Shown: piece by piece, positions 54,801-64,000 of the stretch
How the letters are laid out: every line of letters begins with the position of its first letter
Numbering within the stretch: the stretch's first letter is position 1
From: Salminus brasiliensis
Lineage: Eukaryota > Chordata > Actinopteri > Characiformes > Bryconidae
Assembly (NCBI RefSeq): GCF_030463535.1
Contig: NC_132900.1
Span: 24,731,456 to 24,795,455, forward strand
Direction: 5' to 3'
Length of the DNA: 64,000 nt
Program-made: the position numbers and the translations under genes
The notes under the pieces: generated by a model
Told to the model about the DNA's origin: nothing
Seen by the model: only the letters and a program-made list of their open reading frames with translations
The model's database searches: none

Positions 54801-55837
54801 CAAAGGCACTTTTTACAGTTGTATTATTTTTATATTATCCTTTAGTTTTTAATCCTTTCTCCTCCAGAAAGCCCAGACAGCTGACTTATCCAATTATCTT
54901 AGATGCTGATGCCGATTGTCCGAATCTGATACAACTTGTATCAAAGCTGCTTGTGTGTAACAATTTTAGTAGTGTAATAGTTCTTTAGTGTAAGTGAAAA
55001 CACTATAATGTCATGTTTCTCTGATGTGTGATTTAGCATCAGCCAGTTCATCTCTCATTTTCACTGGAGGAAACTGCGACTTTCTCAAACGTGGTCGAAA
55101 CACTAACACTGCAAATATAACAGGTGTTGATCTTGCCCTGTAGAACTGTTCCACACTGCAGCTCCTTACTGCTGCTGGGGCTGAAATACAGCAGCACAGG
55201 CGCAAAACCAAAGGATCTGTACTAGATTGGTCCTAAGTCTATAACCTGATCCATTAATATTGGGGTATAGAACACATTCACACACATTCACACACATTCA
55301 ACACCACATTCAGATCATAAACACCTTCATTATATTCAAAACTCATGCCATGACATGTTTTAATGATGGCCACAGTGATTTTGTGTCCTCTTTCCCCTCC
55401 ACAGATGTGACTGACCTCACCTTCAGCTATCATTTAATCCCTCAGTCTCTGACCTGGTATGAAGCTCAGACTTACTGCAGGAAGAACTACACTGATCTGG
55501 TCAGCATCAGAGATCAGGTCCAGAATGAAGCAGTGAAGATAAAAGGGATGACCAGCAGCACGTCCTTCTGGATCGGCCTGCTGCGTGATGACTGGGAGTG
55601 GACTGATGGAGGACACTCTGCTTACAGAAACTGGTGGGATGGTCAGCCTGGGCCTTTCCCATCAGACTGTGTAAAACTAGTATCAGGAAAGTTGTATTCA
55701 GTGCCGTGCAGTAGTACTGGACCTGCTCTGTGCTACAGCAGTAAGGCCTGACTTTACACACACACTCTAACTCTCTCAGTTCAGTATCATCAATATAACC
55801 CATCTAAAGTAAATCAGAGTCTCTTATTTCAGTCTAA
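48802..55837 (+). CDS. Gene A copy 2: four-CTLD C-type lectin-like protein (489 aa)
   Basis: Exons: leader 48,777-48,853 (ATG 48,802), CTLD1a 49,870-50,205, CTLD2a 51,382-51,726, linker 51,832-51,894, CTLD1b 53,829-54,161, CTLD2b 55,405-55,740, then one codon and a stop at 55,835-55,837 after the acceptor at about 55,832. All junctions are phase 1. Protein: leader 1-17, CTLD1a 18-129, CTLD2a 130-244, linker 245-265, CTLD1b 266-376, CTLD2b 377-488. An alternative ATG at 48,483 in exon 1 would give 515 aa. The terminal CTLD3 is deleted to a 3' stub. There is no transmembrane segment beyond the leader. CTLD1a is the CSEED type, as in gene C's first domain. The exons lack defects, so the gene looks functional. 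A secreted immune lectin role is inferred from the family only. Confidence 0.87.
49870..50205 (+). CDS. Gene A2 exon: CTLD1a
   Basis: The acceptor is ctcctgcag and the donor caag|gtaaat; 336 nt. It opens [20 protein letters not shown], then [43 protein letters not shown] and FMCYKQ. Its copy 1 counterpart lies outside the window. Confidence 0.92.
51382..51726 (+). CDS. Gene A2 exon: CTLD2a
   Basis: 345 nt, identical in structure to 685-1,029 but with RDQGQN where copy 1 reads RDQDQN. Confidence 0.9.
51832..51894 (+). CDS. Gene A2 linker mini-exon
   Basis: Same 63-nt phase 1-1 exon as 1,135-1,197. Confidence 0.75.
52058..53772 (-). mobile_element. L2/CR1-type LINE, copy 2
   Basis: Counterpart of 1,361-3,075 with a handful of substitutions, including L-T-T-L-F-I for L-K-T-L-F-S in the tail frame. 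Confidence 0.85.
53829..54161 (+). CDS. Gene A2 exon: CTLD1b
   Basis: 333 nt with the same translation as 3,132-3,464, including the Arg in place of the first cysteine. Confidence 0.9.
55405..55740 (+). CDS. Gene A2 exon: CTLD2b
   Basis: 336 nt. It differs from copy 1 in [11 protein letters not shown] against [11 protein letters not shown]; the copy 2 form matches the other paralogues. Confidence 0.9.
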
Positions 55838-55843
55838 AACCTG

Positions 55844-55959
55844 GTGGAGAGCGTCCACCGTCCTCCAGCTGCGGTGCCACAGACACTGTGGAGAAATCAT
55901 TCAGGGTGAAGACGGACGTTTCTGAACTCAGAACCGTCTGTGAACTTAAAAAACAGTAA
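55844..55959 (+). pseudogene. Gene A2 truncated CTLD3 remnant
   Basis: Same deletion breakpoint and ELKKQ end as 5,149-5,264, so the truncation predates the large duplication (or is shared by both haplotypes). Confidence 0.8.
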
Positions 55960-56169
55960 GAGTTTAGTGTTCCTCTGACTCTCCTGCTCCTTTCAGTAAG
56001 AGCTCCATCATTCGCTGCTGAGCTGAATCAGGTGATCAGATAAACACTAAAGTTATATTATACACACTTTCCAAAATGCTCTGAGCTTTTTTTGTGCTGA
56101 TAAGGTTTCTGATATAAATGGTGATTTTTATAAAGTAACATTTCAACAGATATTCACATCTATATTCTA

Positions 56170-56205
<36 letters not shown>

Positions 56206-56253
56206 GTTGAAATTATGTTGAAATGTCATTTCTGAAAATGAACGTTTACTATC

Positions 56254-56259
56254 AATAAA
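56254..56259 (+). promoter_or_regulatory. Poly(A) signal of gene A2
   Basis: AATAAA in the same context as 5,552-5,557. Confidence 0.65.
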
Positions 56260-56299
56260 AAGAAATACAATGTTATGTTTTATTTATGTGTGGTGTAAA

Positions 56300-59025
56300 A
56301 TGTACAACATTGCTTTCTCTTAAGATTTTAATTAAGATCTGATTTAATTATCTTAGTCATTTTAAAGCTCAGCCTCTTGTTTATTGGTAGCTGATTAACC
56401 ACTGATGTGTTCAGAAAGAAACAAATAACTGATTTCATGGTAGAAGCAGATGAGTTCATCACTATGGTACAGGCAGGCAGTCTCCCTGGTAGTGGAAAAA
56501 AAGAGTGATGTGTGTTCAGTGAAATGTAGATAATTTGCAACTGTGCCATTGAAAACCCACCTGACTTTATTAATTTCTCTGGTCAAATTAAGCACATTTT
56601 ATCAAATAATACCATTTAAAGGAGTAAATCTTTGTTCTCTTGTGATCTTCTACCTAAATATGATGACGTCTTCTTATTTTGATGATGTAACCATGCACCA
56701 GCGGGCGGGGGAAAGTAATATTAACCAAAAACCCACCACTTTTACCAATCATTGTTCACCCAGTGTAATGCTGCCATAAAATCATGTCTGAATATTGTAT
56801 TTATGAGATTTATGAGATGAGAACATAAAAAATGAGAAAAAAAAGGGGGGGGGGGTGTCAATAAAACTGACTAATACTGGCCACTGATAACTGCATTGTA
56901 AACTGGCTGTATTTTAGTTATTCATCTGTCACACATGAACACTGCAGATCACCAAACCAAAATCTTGGACTTGGACTGAGCAGCTGAGTTAGCTCAGACA
57001 CCCTCTCTGATTCTGAGTTTAACAACAGTTTCACCACACAGAAAAAAAATGCTTTCTGATTTGGGAGACAATTTCAAAGAAAGATAAAGTGCTCATGTCC
57101 ATCTGGAGCTGAGAAACAACAGCACTGTTTGTTCGTTTGTGGGAGAAATGTCATTTTCGCTGTGAACTGCTCTCCTTCACGCTGTAAGGCCCTAAACCAG
57201 TGACCGGCCGATCAGCCTCTTATAGCTGATTCTGCTCCGGTCACATTTACACCAGTGCACCACACGAGGACGCCAGCGGTACAAACCCAGCCAAACCCGT
57301 AACTGCCCTGACCTAAATGTCTCCCTATAGAGATCCCTGGAGAGCCGTTACCTCTTACCTCTTCTTATGAGACTAAAGTTGACTTCTTTGGTAGTTAACT
57401 ACACTTAACTACCAAAAGACAAGACAAAGTTAAACTTGGCAGTTACTAAACTCAAACTCTGGAGGCATGGCTTAGTAGTATTATAACTGGTAAATGCTGC
57501 CCGTCCCTGCATACCTGTCAGAGTTTTAGATTTTGAAAGTTGACCTCCATCAGCAGCTCCATCAACAATCCCACCACAGCTATTCCAGTTGTTAGAAAGA
57601 ATGCCTGGAGAAACTCTACATTCAACAAAGGGCAGTACTTTGGGTGTCTAAAATACTGGGCAGTTTGACCAAAATTAATAAAATGTGATAAAATGTTCAT
57701 TTCATTTCATAAAAACAAACAGTCCCATTACGTCATCAGCTTAGCATGAATGACTATCGACTCTTCCACAAAGCCAGAATGCATTAGTTATCAGCAGATC
57801 CTCAAAAATAAAACTGAAATGCTGCCTGCAGACGTATTCAGCTCCTCAGACCAGTATGTGGTAGAACTGCCCAGTTTAGATTTTTCCAAAGTGTAAAGCC
57901 TTTTTATCTTCCTATTTTTCCTAGAATGTAACAGTCTGGTTGGCAGTACTTGAATTAAGGGCGTTTTTTTTTTATTGAGAAAAGGTTTAATAGGTTCACT
58001 ATTCGAGGCTACAACCCCAATAAACCCCAGCAGTACTGTTAACCCATAAACTTTATTGGTGTAGTAATCAAAACCTGTTATTTAGTTAACCCAGCATTAA
58101 TATATTAACTTATTGGTACATTTTAATGTAACCTGAGTATATATTTATGAGAAATAATTGATAAAGATAATTATCATTTTTGAGTATACAAACGCCATCA
58201 GCGTGCCTTGCGTTACTTTTTCTAAACCGGCAGGCTCCCCACATAACAGTCCTTTAAATGAATTTGATATGCTCACATTTAACAACGCGGGACAACATTG
58301 ATATATGTCATTTACATAAAGGACAGACCCCAGTTTGAGCTGGTAAAGAGAGAAACGGAGGTCATTGTATTGTCAGTGTGAGGCTATTGCGCAACGTTTG
58401 CATTGTGAACTTAGTGTAGTTTATTTTGTAGAGCCTGATAAACACTGGAGCTATCGCGTGAAAGAATGAACCCGCGGTGACATCGCGACATGCGGCTTCA
58501 CCGTCAGTCCTTGTATACGTACTCAATTTCCCAGACTCCTCTGCTAGCTCACGTCACCACTCCGGCCAATCAGGACAAAGCCGATCACCAGAGTTTTAGA
58601 ACGCGCCCCTGAAGCTCACCAGCCCCGCTGTATCAGCTCTCCCCACACAGTGACTCTCTGCACCCTCCCCTGTTTATCTCCCGAGTGTTTGTTTGCCCCG
58701 TTTTGTGTACCGACCTTTTTATGACTCCTTTGCCCCGTTTTGTTTTGTACCGGACTCTGTCTGCTTCTCGTTTTCTGATTTAGCCTCAGTCCTTCTGTTA
58801 TGGTCACCAACAGCTCCGGTTTTGACTGTCGCCTGTTTACTGGTTTGATTTTGATCTCCACCATTTCAGTAAACTTTCATAATCTAATAAAAGTGACTGT
58901 GTGAATCTGTCTCGTCACAAACAACGTGAGTAAGTTTCGTCCTCGTTGCTCGCTAAGAAAAACATGTTCACCTTGTGTGGATTAGAGAGGACCTGCCCAA
59001 CCGCCCCAAACTCTCTCTGATGGTG
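56300..59025. other. Intergenic spacer, copy 2
   Basis: Counterpart of 5,600-8,325. No gene seen. The unclassified repeat recurs at about 58,480-58,915. Confidence 0.6.
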
Positions 59026-59543
59026 CTCTGAGTGATCTGCTCTGAATGATCTGCTCTGAATGATCTGCTCTGAGTGATCTGCTCTGAATGATCTGCTCTG
59101 AATGATCTGCTCTGAGTGATCTGCTCTGAGTGATCTGCTCTGAATGATCTGCTCTGAATGATCTGCTCTGAATGATGTGCTCTGAATGATCTGCTCTGAA
59201 TGATGTGCTCTGAATGATCTGCTCTGAGTGATCTGCTCTGAATGATCTGCTCTGAGTGATCTGCTCTGAATGATCTGCTCTGAATGATCTGCTCTGAATG
59301 ATCTGCTCTGAATGATCTGCTCTGAGTGATCTGCTCTGAGTGATCTGCTCTGAATGATCTGCTCTGAATGATGTGCTCTGAATGATCTGCTCTGAGTGAT
59401 CTGCTCTGAATGATCTGCTCTGAGTGATCTGCTCTGAATGATCTGCTCTGAATGATGTGCTCTGAGTGATCTGCTCTGAATGATCTGCTCTGAGTGATCT
59501 GCTCTGAATGATCTGCTCTGGGTGATCTGCTGTGAGTGATCTG
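59026..59543. repeat. 14-bp minisatellite, 37 units
   Basis: Same unit as at 8,326. 518 nt is exactly 37 units, a gain (or loss in the other copy) of 16 whole units. Confidence 0.97.
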
Positions 59544-59613
59544 CAGACACTACTAAACACAAGTCAATAAGGTGACCACTCTGCTATTCGCCCAAGTACT
59601 CTCAAAAGAGGAG

Positions 59614-60004
59614 GGTCTTCAGTCTGGGTTTGAAGACAGCGAGCGACTCTGCTTTTCGGACACCCAGGGGAAGCTTGTTCCACAACTTCGGACATACGCC
59701 TTCGGTGCAGGACAGAAAAAAACCTGGACACTTGTCTTCCATGGACACTTTTCTTCCATGGATTTTGAGGGATGGCGGGTCGAGCCGCGCCGTATTTGAA
59801 GCTCCAAGGGCTCCAAGGGTGCAGATCGGCTTTTAACCATTGTCATCAAGTACGGAGGGGCTGGTCCTTTCTGGGCTTTGTAGGCCAGCGTCAGGGTTTT
59901 GAATCTGATGCGGGCAGCAGCTACAGGAAGCCAGTAAAGAGAAAACGCAGCAGTGGGGTGACATGGCTGAGACATGACTCCTCTATAGCTGACGTCCAAC
60001 GTGC
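59614..60004 (-). mobile_element. CR1/L2-like LINE tail fragment, copy 2
   Basis: Counterpart of 8,690-9,080. Confidence 0.75.
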
Positions 60005-60074
60005 AGGATTCGTCCTACAAATTTTGCATAGTGTCTCGTCTAAACGGAAGAAGCTGTGTTTGTTTTTGTGACCA

Positions 60075-61808
60075 GAGCACCTGCTGTTGCACCTGCCATC
60101 TTACACAACTGAGAAAACATGAACAGCGCAGTGTGGCGGTTGCTTATTAAGGCTGCGGGTCCTGACAGCCCTAATAAACACCATTAGTCACAAATACCCA
60201 GTGATTCCAAACTGAAAATAATAATAAAAAAATAATTTAGAAGTTTATATATTAAATAGCTTCTTTAAGGAAATGGTTTGTAGCGTCGGAGCAGCAAGCA
60301 CTCATGGTGCATGCCACCAGAGCTTCTCTGCATTAAAATGTGTGAATAATAGGCTGTGAAGCTCACTGCCTCAGGCCTTTATGTTAATGTACACAGAGAA
60401 GGTAATTCTCATGTCTGTAGACAATCACAGCATTATTGCAGAAGTTGCAGAAACCAGTGCACTGCTTAGGAGGCTTTTGATGCTGTAGGTAATCTACTAA
60501 ATATGCGTGTAGAGAAGCTACTTAAGAGTTTAGTGTCAACCTAACAACAGAACACTTCTCTGTTCGGAAGATATTTTAATTATCAACTTATTTTAATTTC
60601 AACTTATTGCTCCTGTACAAAGGAAAATACGTTTTCATCTTCATCACAATCTTTACCTGATTTAACTTTGAATTAAACGTTTAAGCGAAGGATTTTCTGT
60701 TAACTTTTCAACATATACCTGAATTACACCCAATAATAAGGCATTGTAAGAGCTGGCTGCTGTTTTATTTATTCAAATTCCTGCTCCATGGAAAAAGTGG
60801 GTTTGGCCATGAAACTTCCAGGCTGAAAGAGTGTCCCACTCCGGCTCTGGACTCTGAGTCTCACAGCCCACCAGTGAGAGTTGGCAGACCTGGTTTTGGA
60901 TTTTTTTTTTTGACAGTGAAAAGTTATATATACATATATGGATACATTTCTCAATATGAACTTTCTATGTTTTTAGTTTTCCTATATTTTGATGTCTGTC
61001 TTCTATAGTAAACTCTTCAGTGTGTTGTTCTGTTGTCTTTCACTATGACATGATTGATGTTGCTGTTATATAAAAAGTGGTAGAAGTCGTAAATATACTT
61101 TTATGTAGAACCTTTTCCTTGTCTATTGCAAACCACAAATACAAGATATGTAATTCACCTGATCTTCCACCAAAAACATCACTCTAATTGTGATCTAATT
61201 GATCACAATTAGAGTGATGACCTTTAGTGTTTTTCTAAGCACCTTTCATTCAGATGGCATTCAGCTCTGACTGCTCCAATCAGAACAGAGCTCATTTACA
61301 GGCTTAAAGGTGCAGTAACATAAACAATTGATCTAATTCTAAGGCATTGAGAAAAACTGAAAAATAGTTGGGAATGAATGAATTATGATTTATGAATTAT
61401 GAAATATTGTTTTCTTAAAATGACAGATTTTCTTTAAGACCCAGCCTGCCAACACAAATCCTCCCTATAAGAAATATTGGTGCTCCTCTTAGAGCTGGGG
61501 TTAATATTAACACTACAATCCTCCCTCTCTCTGCTCTATATACAGTATATATATTAATCAATAACAGCAGGCATGACATGGCTTAGACCTCCTTTGTTCT
61601 GATCTGCGGATGGAAGGTTTTATGGGTAAATCAACAGGAAAAGCAGAATAACTTTTTATGGAAACATTTGCATATCGCATGCAGTGATGCAATATGCAAA
61701 TAGAAAATACAAAGAACCACTATGTGACTATGTATAACAATGCACTGAATTTTCCTGTGACAACACCATTTACCATTTGACCTAACAAACAGCAGCTGAT
61801 TCAGTCCT
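60075..61808. other. Intergenic spacer, copy 2
   Basis: Counterpart of 9,150-10,884. It contains the same perfect 18-bp hairpin at 61,178-61,218 and no gene. Confidence 0.6.
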
Positions 61809-62043
61809 TACTACTCCAACTCACACCAAAGGTACTGGATGGAGCTCCATCACTCCAGAGAACCCCAAAGCCCAGTTTTCTCCACACTGTATCTATATAA
61901 GCAAATGTGTCCGACAAAGACATCAGTGTGTTTCTGTGCCGTCAATACATTTGTTTATCAACTCCTGCCCACACTGGCTCTGACTTTACCCTGACATCAA
62001 CGTGACAGGTGACATCTCTGTGGTTCAAACATCTCCACCTCAT
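61809..62043 (+). promoter_or_regulatory. Duplicated promoter/exon 1 copy upstream of gene B2
   Basis: Counterpart of 10,885-11,119. Confidence 0.7.
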
Positions 62044-62940
62044 CCTTAGGAGTAACTAACCAGTGATTATGAGATTTCACCAAAAACACAAGTAGCAAAT
62101 CTTTTGCATTAGGGGGCAGCCATGGCCTGAGGGTTAGAGAAGTGGCCTTGTTCGCTCATCATTTTGATCCATTTAGCAACAGGATTTAACAGAAGCACCC
62201 TTGAGTGAGGCACAGAACCCCCAACACATCCCTGTGAAGTATCCCACAGCTCCAGATACATGTGCTGTATGTCCCCAGAGATGCTGTCAGGGATTTCAGG
62301 CCTCCTGAAAAGATCTTACACTGGACCACACAACTCTTAACAGGTCAGCCAAAATGTTTTACTTAAAAACCTTTTACTTCAGTACAAACATTTAACCATG
62401 CTTCAGCTTTGTAGTTGTATGGGTATGGGACTGTGTACTCCTTTTTTCAAGGCATCTGGTCAGTACAATATTGTACCAACTAAAATGTAGCAAATCTCAC
62501 TATATTTGCTGGACAGAGACACAACACTCATTCTACAATAGAAAACATCAAAATACCTTCACAAATGAAAAACCTGACATCTCAGGTTATCTGCAAGACT
62601 TGTCACGTCTATACATGTGTCTCTTTATGTTGAACATGGTACAAAGTGCTGGACATTAAACCACACTGTCTCCAAAAGTATTGGGGACCTGCTCCATTTC
62701 TCTTGAAATCAGTATTAGCTGGAAGTTTAACCCCCTTTGCTGCAGGACCCACCTCTACTCTAAATATTGGAATATTGCTGAGAGGAGGATCTGATGGCAT
62801 GCAGCCCCACAAGAGCGAGATCAGTGTGGTCAGGTACTGATGTTGGATGATTAGACTTACCACTCCAACTCACACCAAAGGTACTGGATGGAGCTCCATC
62901 ACTCCAGAGAACCCCAAAGCCCAGTTTTCTCCACACTGTA

Positions 62941-63115
62941 TCTATATAAGCAAATGTGTCAGACAAAGGCATCAGTGTGTTTCTGTGCCGTCAATACATT
63001 TGTTTATCATCTCCTTCCCACACTGCCACTTTTTTCTAACCTGACATCAACGTGGCAGGTGACATCTCTGTGGTTCAAACATCTCCACCTCATTCAGCCA
63101 CAAGAACTTCATCAG
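62941..63115 (+). promoter_or_regulatory. Gene B2 TATA box and exon 1
   Basis: tctatataag at about 62,941-62,950. Exon 1 runs to the donor atcag|gtaag at 63,115. No difference from gene B1 is seen in the splice site. Confidence 0.6.
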
Positions 63116-63387
63116 GTAAGATCTTTCTGAACACATGAGTTCAACTGGGTCAGGTTTCCCAAAACATCTGAGCACAAAGACGATTCTTAGATGGTAGAAC
63201 GAGCATCACACTGAACACTCTCTCTACCACTCAACATGATTCTGATACTGAGATGCTTTTGGGAAACTTGACCCTGATCAGTGTTTCACATCATTAGTTA
63301 GTAGTGAATTGAGTAGTTGTGTGTAAACTGAGTCACTATTTCTAGATTTGACAACATGTGTACAAATGTATATTTTAAAACCCACAG

Positions 63388-64000
63388 AGCGCTAACTCAG
63401 CACTGGTGGGAGTGTTTGGTGTTGTCATGGCAACTGTCCCTTTTTTCTTCCTCCTCCTCCTCTCAGGTAAATGTGTACTCATAATTATTCATTTTTAGAA
63501 ACCAATTGGTTCTCATGTTTGCATGAATTTTCTCTTAATAAGGTTTTTACGCATCACTCATACATCATACATATTTACTCAATAATCAGTAAGCTTATCA
63601 ATAAACCTGTTTGTATCTAGATATGTAATATAGATACAGATATCGCCCCACAAGGAGGAATTTGAGTATCATAAGCTCTAAATGTGTTAAAATGTTAATA
63701 GCAAAAAATATCACATCTCACCCTTTATTTTTCAAAATATACTTAAAGATTGTTTTGTTGCTTGTAGTTGTGCGAACAGATTTGATCAATCTTAATGTAT
63801 GTAAAACTGCATGAATGCTGGAGAAACTAAGGTATTAAATTAACATTAAGCCCCTGCCTGCAGCGGTACACAAATGTAATCTTCAGGTACATCCATGCAG
63901 TTCATTTTCCCTCTAAAATATCCTTCTGCTCAACATAAAGGATCCAATAATAATAACTCATGATACTTATCCTAAACTTTTAATTGCTGTGCATTTTAGA
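63388..64000 (+). CDS. Gene B copy 2, leader exon and start of intron 2 (cut by window end)
   Basis: The leader exon is 63,388-63,466 with ATG at 63,427, encoding MATVPFFFLLLLS as in gene B1. The window ends inside the following intron, so whether the CTLD exons follow is not visible; by analogy CTLD1 would be expected about 0.76 kb beyond the window end. Confidence 0.75.

Larger units (their letters stand above)
50698..64000. repeat. Right copy of the near-identical long duplication
   Basis: This is the direct-orientation counterpart of 1-13,077. It starts inside the intron between the first CTLD1 and first CTLD2 exons of gene A2 and runs to the window end, so it is not bounded by visible breakpoints. 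Copy-specific differences include longer ATT and 14-bp arrays, a shorter G run near 56,848, and four amino-acid-changing or clustered substitutions in CTLD2 exons. It may be a real tandem duplicate or a retained second haplotype. Confidence 0.97.

Noticed and set aside
58915-59562. 215- and 192-residue minus-strand frames rich in RADHSEQ
   Set aside because: Product of the 14-bp minisatellite; two overlapping frames are equally open and the length changes with array size.

Overview
This window is vertebrate nuclear DNA, almost certainly from a ray-finned (teleost) fish. The genes are split by GT-AG introns, and the spacers hold typical fish transposons: Sleeping Beauty-type Tc1, hAT, L2/CR1 and L1 retroposons, MITEs and minisatellites. 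I cannot name the species from sequence alone. I see no bacterial features, CRISPR array or RNA gene.

All recognisable genes belong to one family: proteins built from tandem C-type lectin-like domains (CTLDs), of the kind often labelled 'macrophage mannose receptor 1-like' in fish genomes. Three domain types are each encoded by one exon with phase-1 borders: CTLD1 (about 111 residues), CTLD2 (about 112) and a terminal CTLD3. Because all coding junctions are phase 1, whole exons can be added or lost without breaking frame. Splice-consistent models are: gene A copy 1 (+, 685-5,142, 5' part outside the window); gene B (+, 12,504-16,693, leader + 3 CTLDs, 353 aa); gene C (-, 34,827-24,516, leader + 9 CTLDs, 1,103 aa); a collapsed pseudogene (-, about 46.2-42.2 kb) and a separate CTLD1 fossil (47.3 kb); gene A copy 2 (+, 48,802-55,837, leader + 4 CTLDs, 489 aa); and the first exons of gene B copy 2 (+, from about 62.97 kb). 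None of the models has a transmembrane segment other than the leader, so secreted products are likely. The CTLD2 sites lack the usual EPN/QPD plus WND calcium-sugar motif.

Layout: 0-5.6 kb gene A1; 5.6-12 kb spacer with a 14-bp minisatellite and retroposon scraps; 12-18.9 kb gene B, whose 3' untranslated region is swollen by Tc1-type insertions; 19-24.5 kb transposons and a 30-bp minisatellite; 24.5-35.2 kb gene C, whose inner part is a tandem array of near-identical two-domain modules; 35.4-42 kb spacer with a fold-back element; 42-48.4 kb pseudogene debris with L1 and hAT insertions; 48.4-56.3 kb gene A2; 56.3-64 kb a repeat of the left end of the window.

The first 13,077 bases and the last 13,303 are the same sequence (about 30 substitutions counted by eye, roughly 0.2%, plus a 16-unit minisatellite length change). 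Either the whole A-B-C block is a very young tandem duplication of about 50.7 kb, or two haplotypes were joined end to end in the assembly. The other points of most interest are the 'linker' mini-exons carved from a decayed CTLD3, the shared loss of a splice acceptor in gene C with a frame-preserving substitute 15 bases upstream, and the truncation of gene A's last domain.
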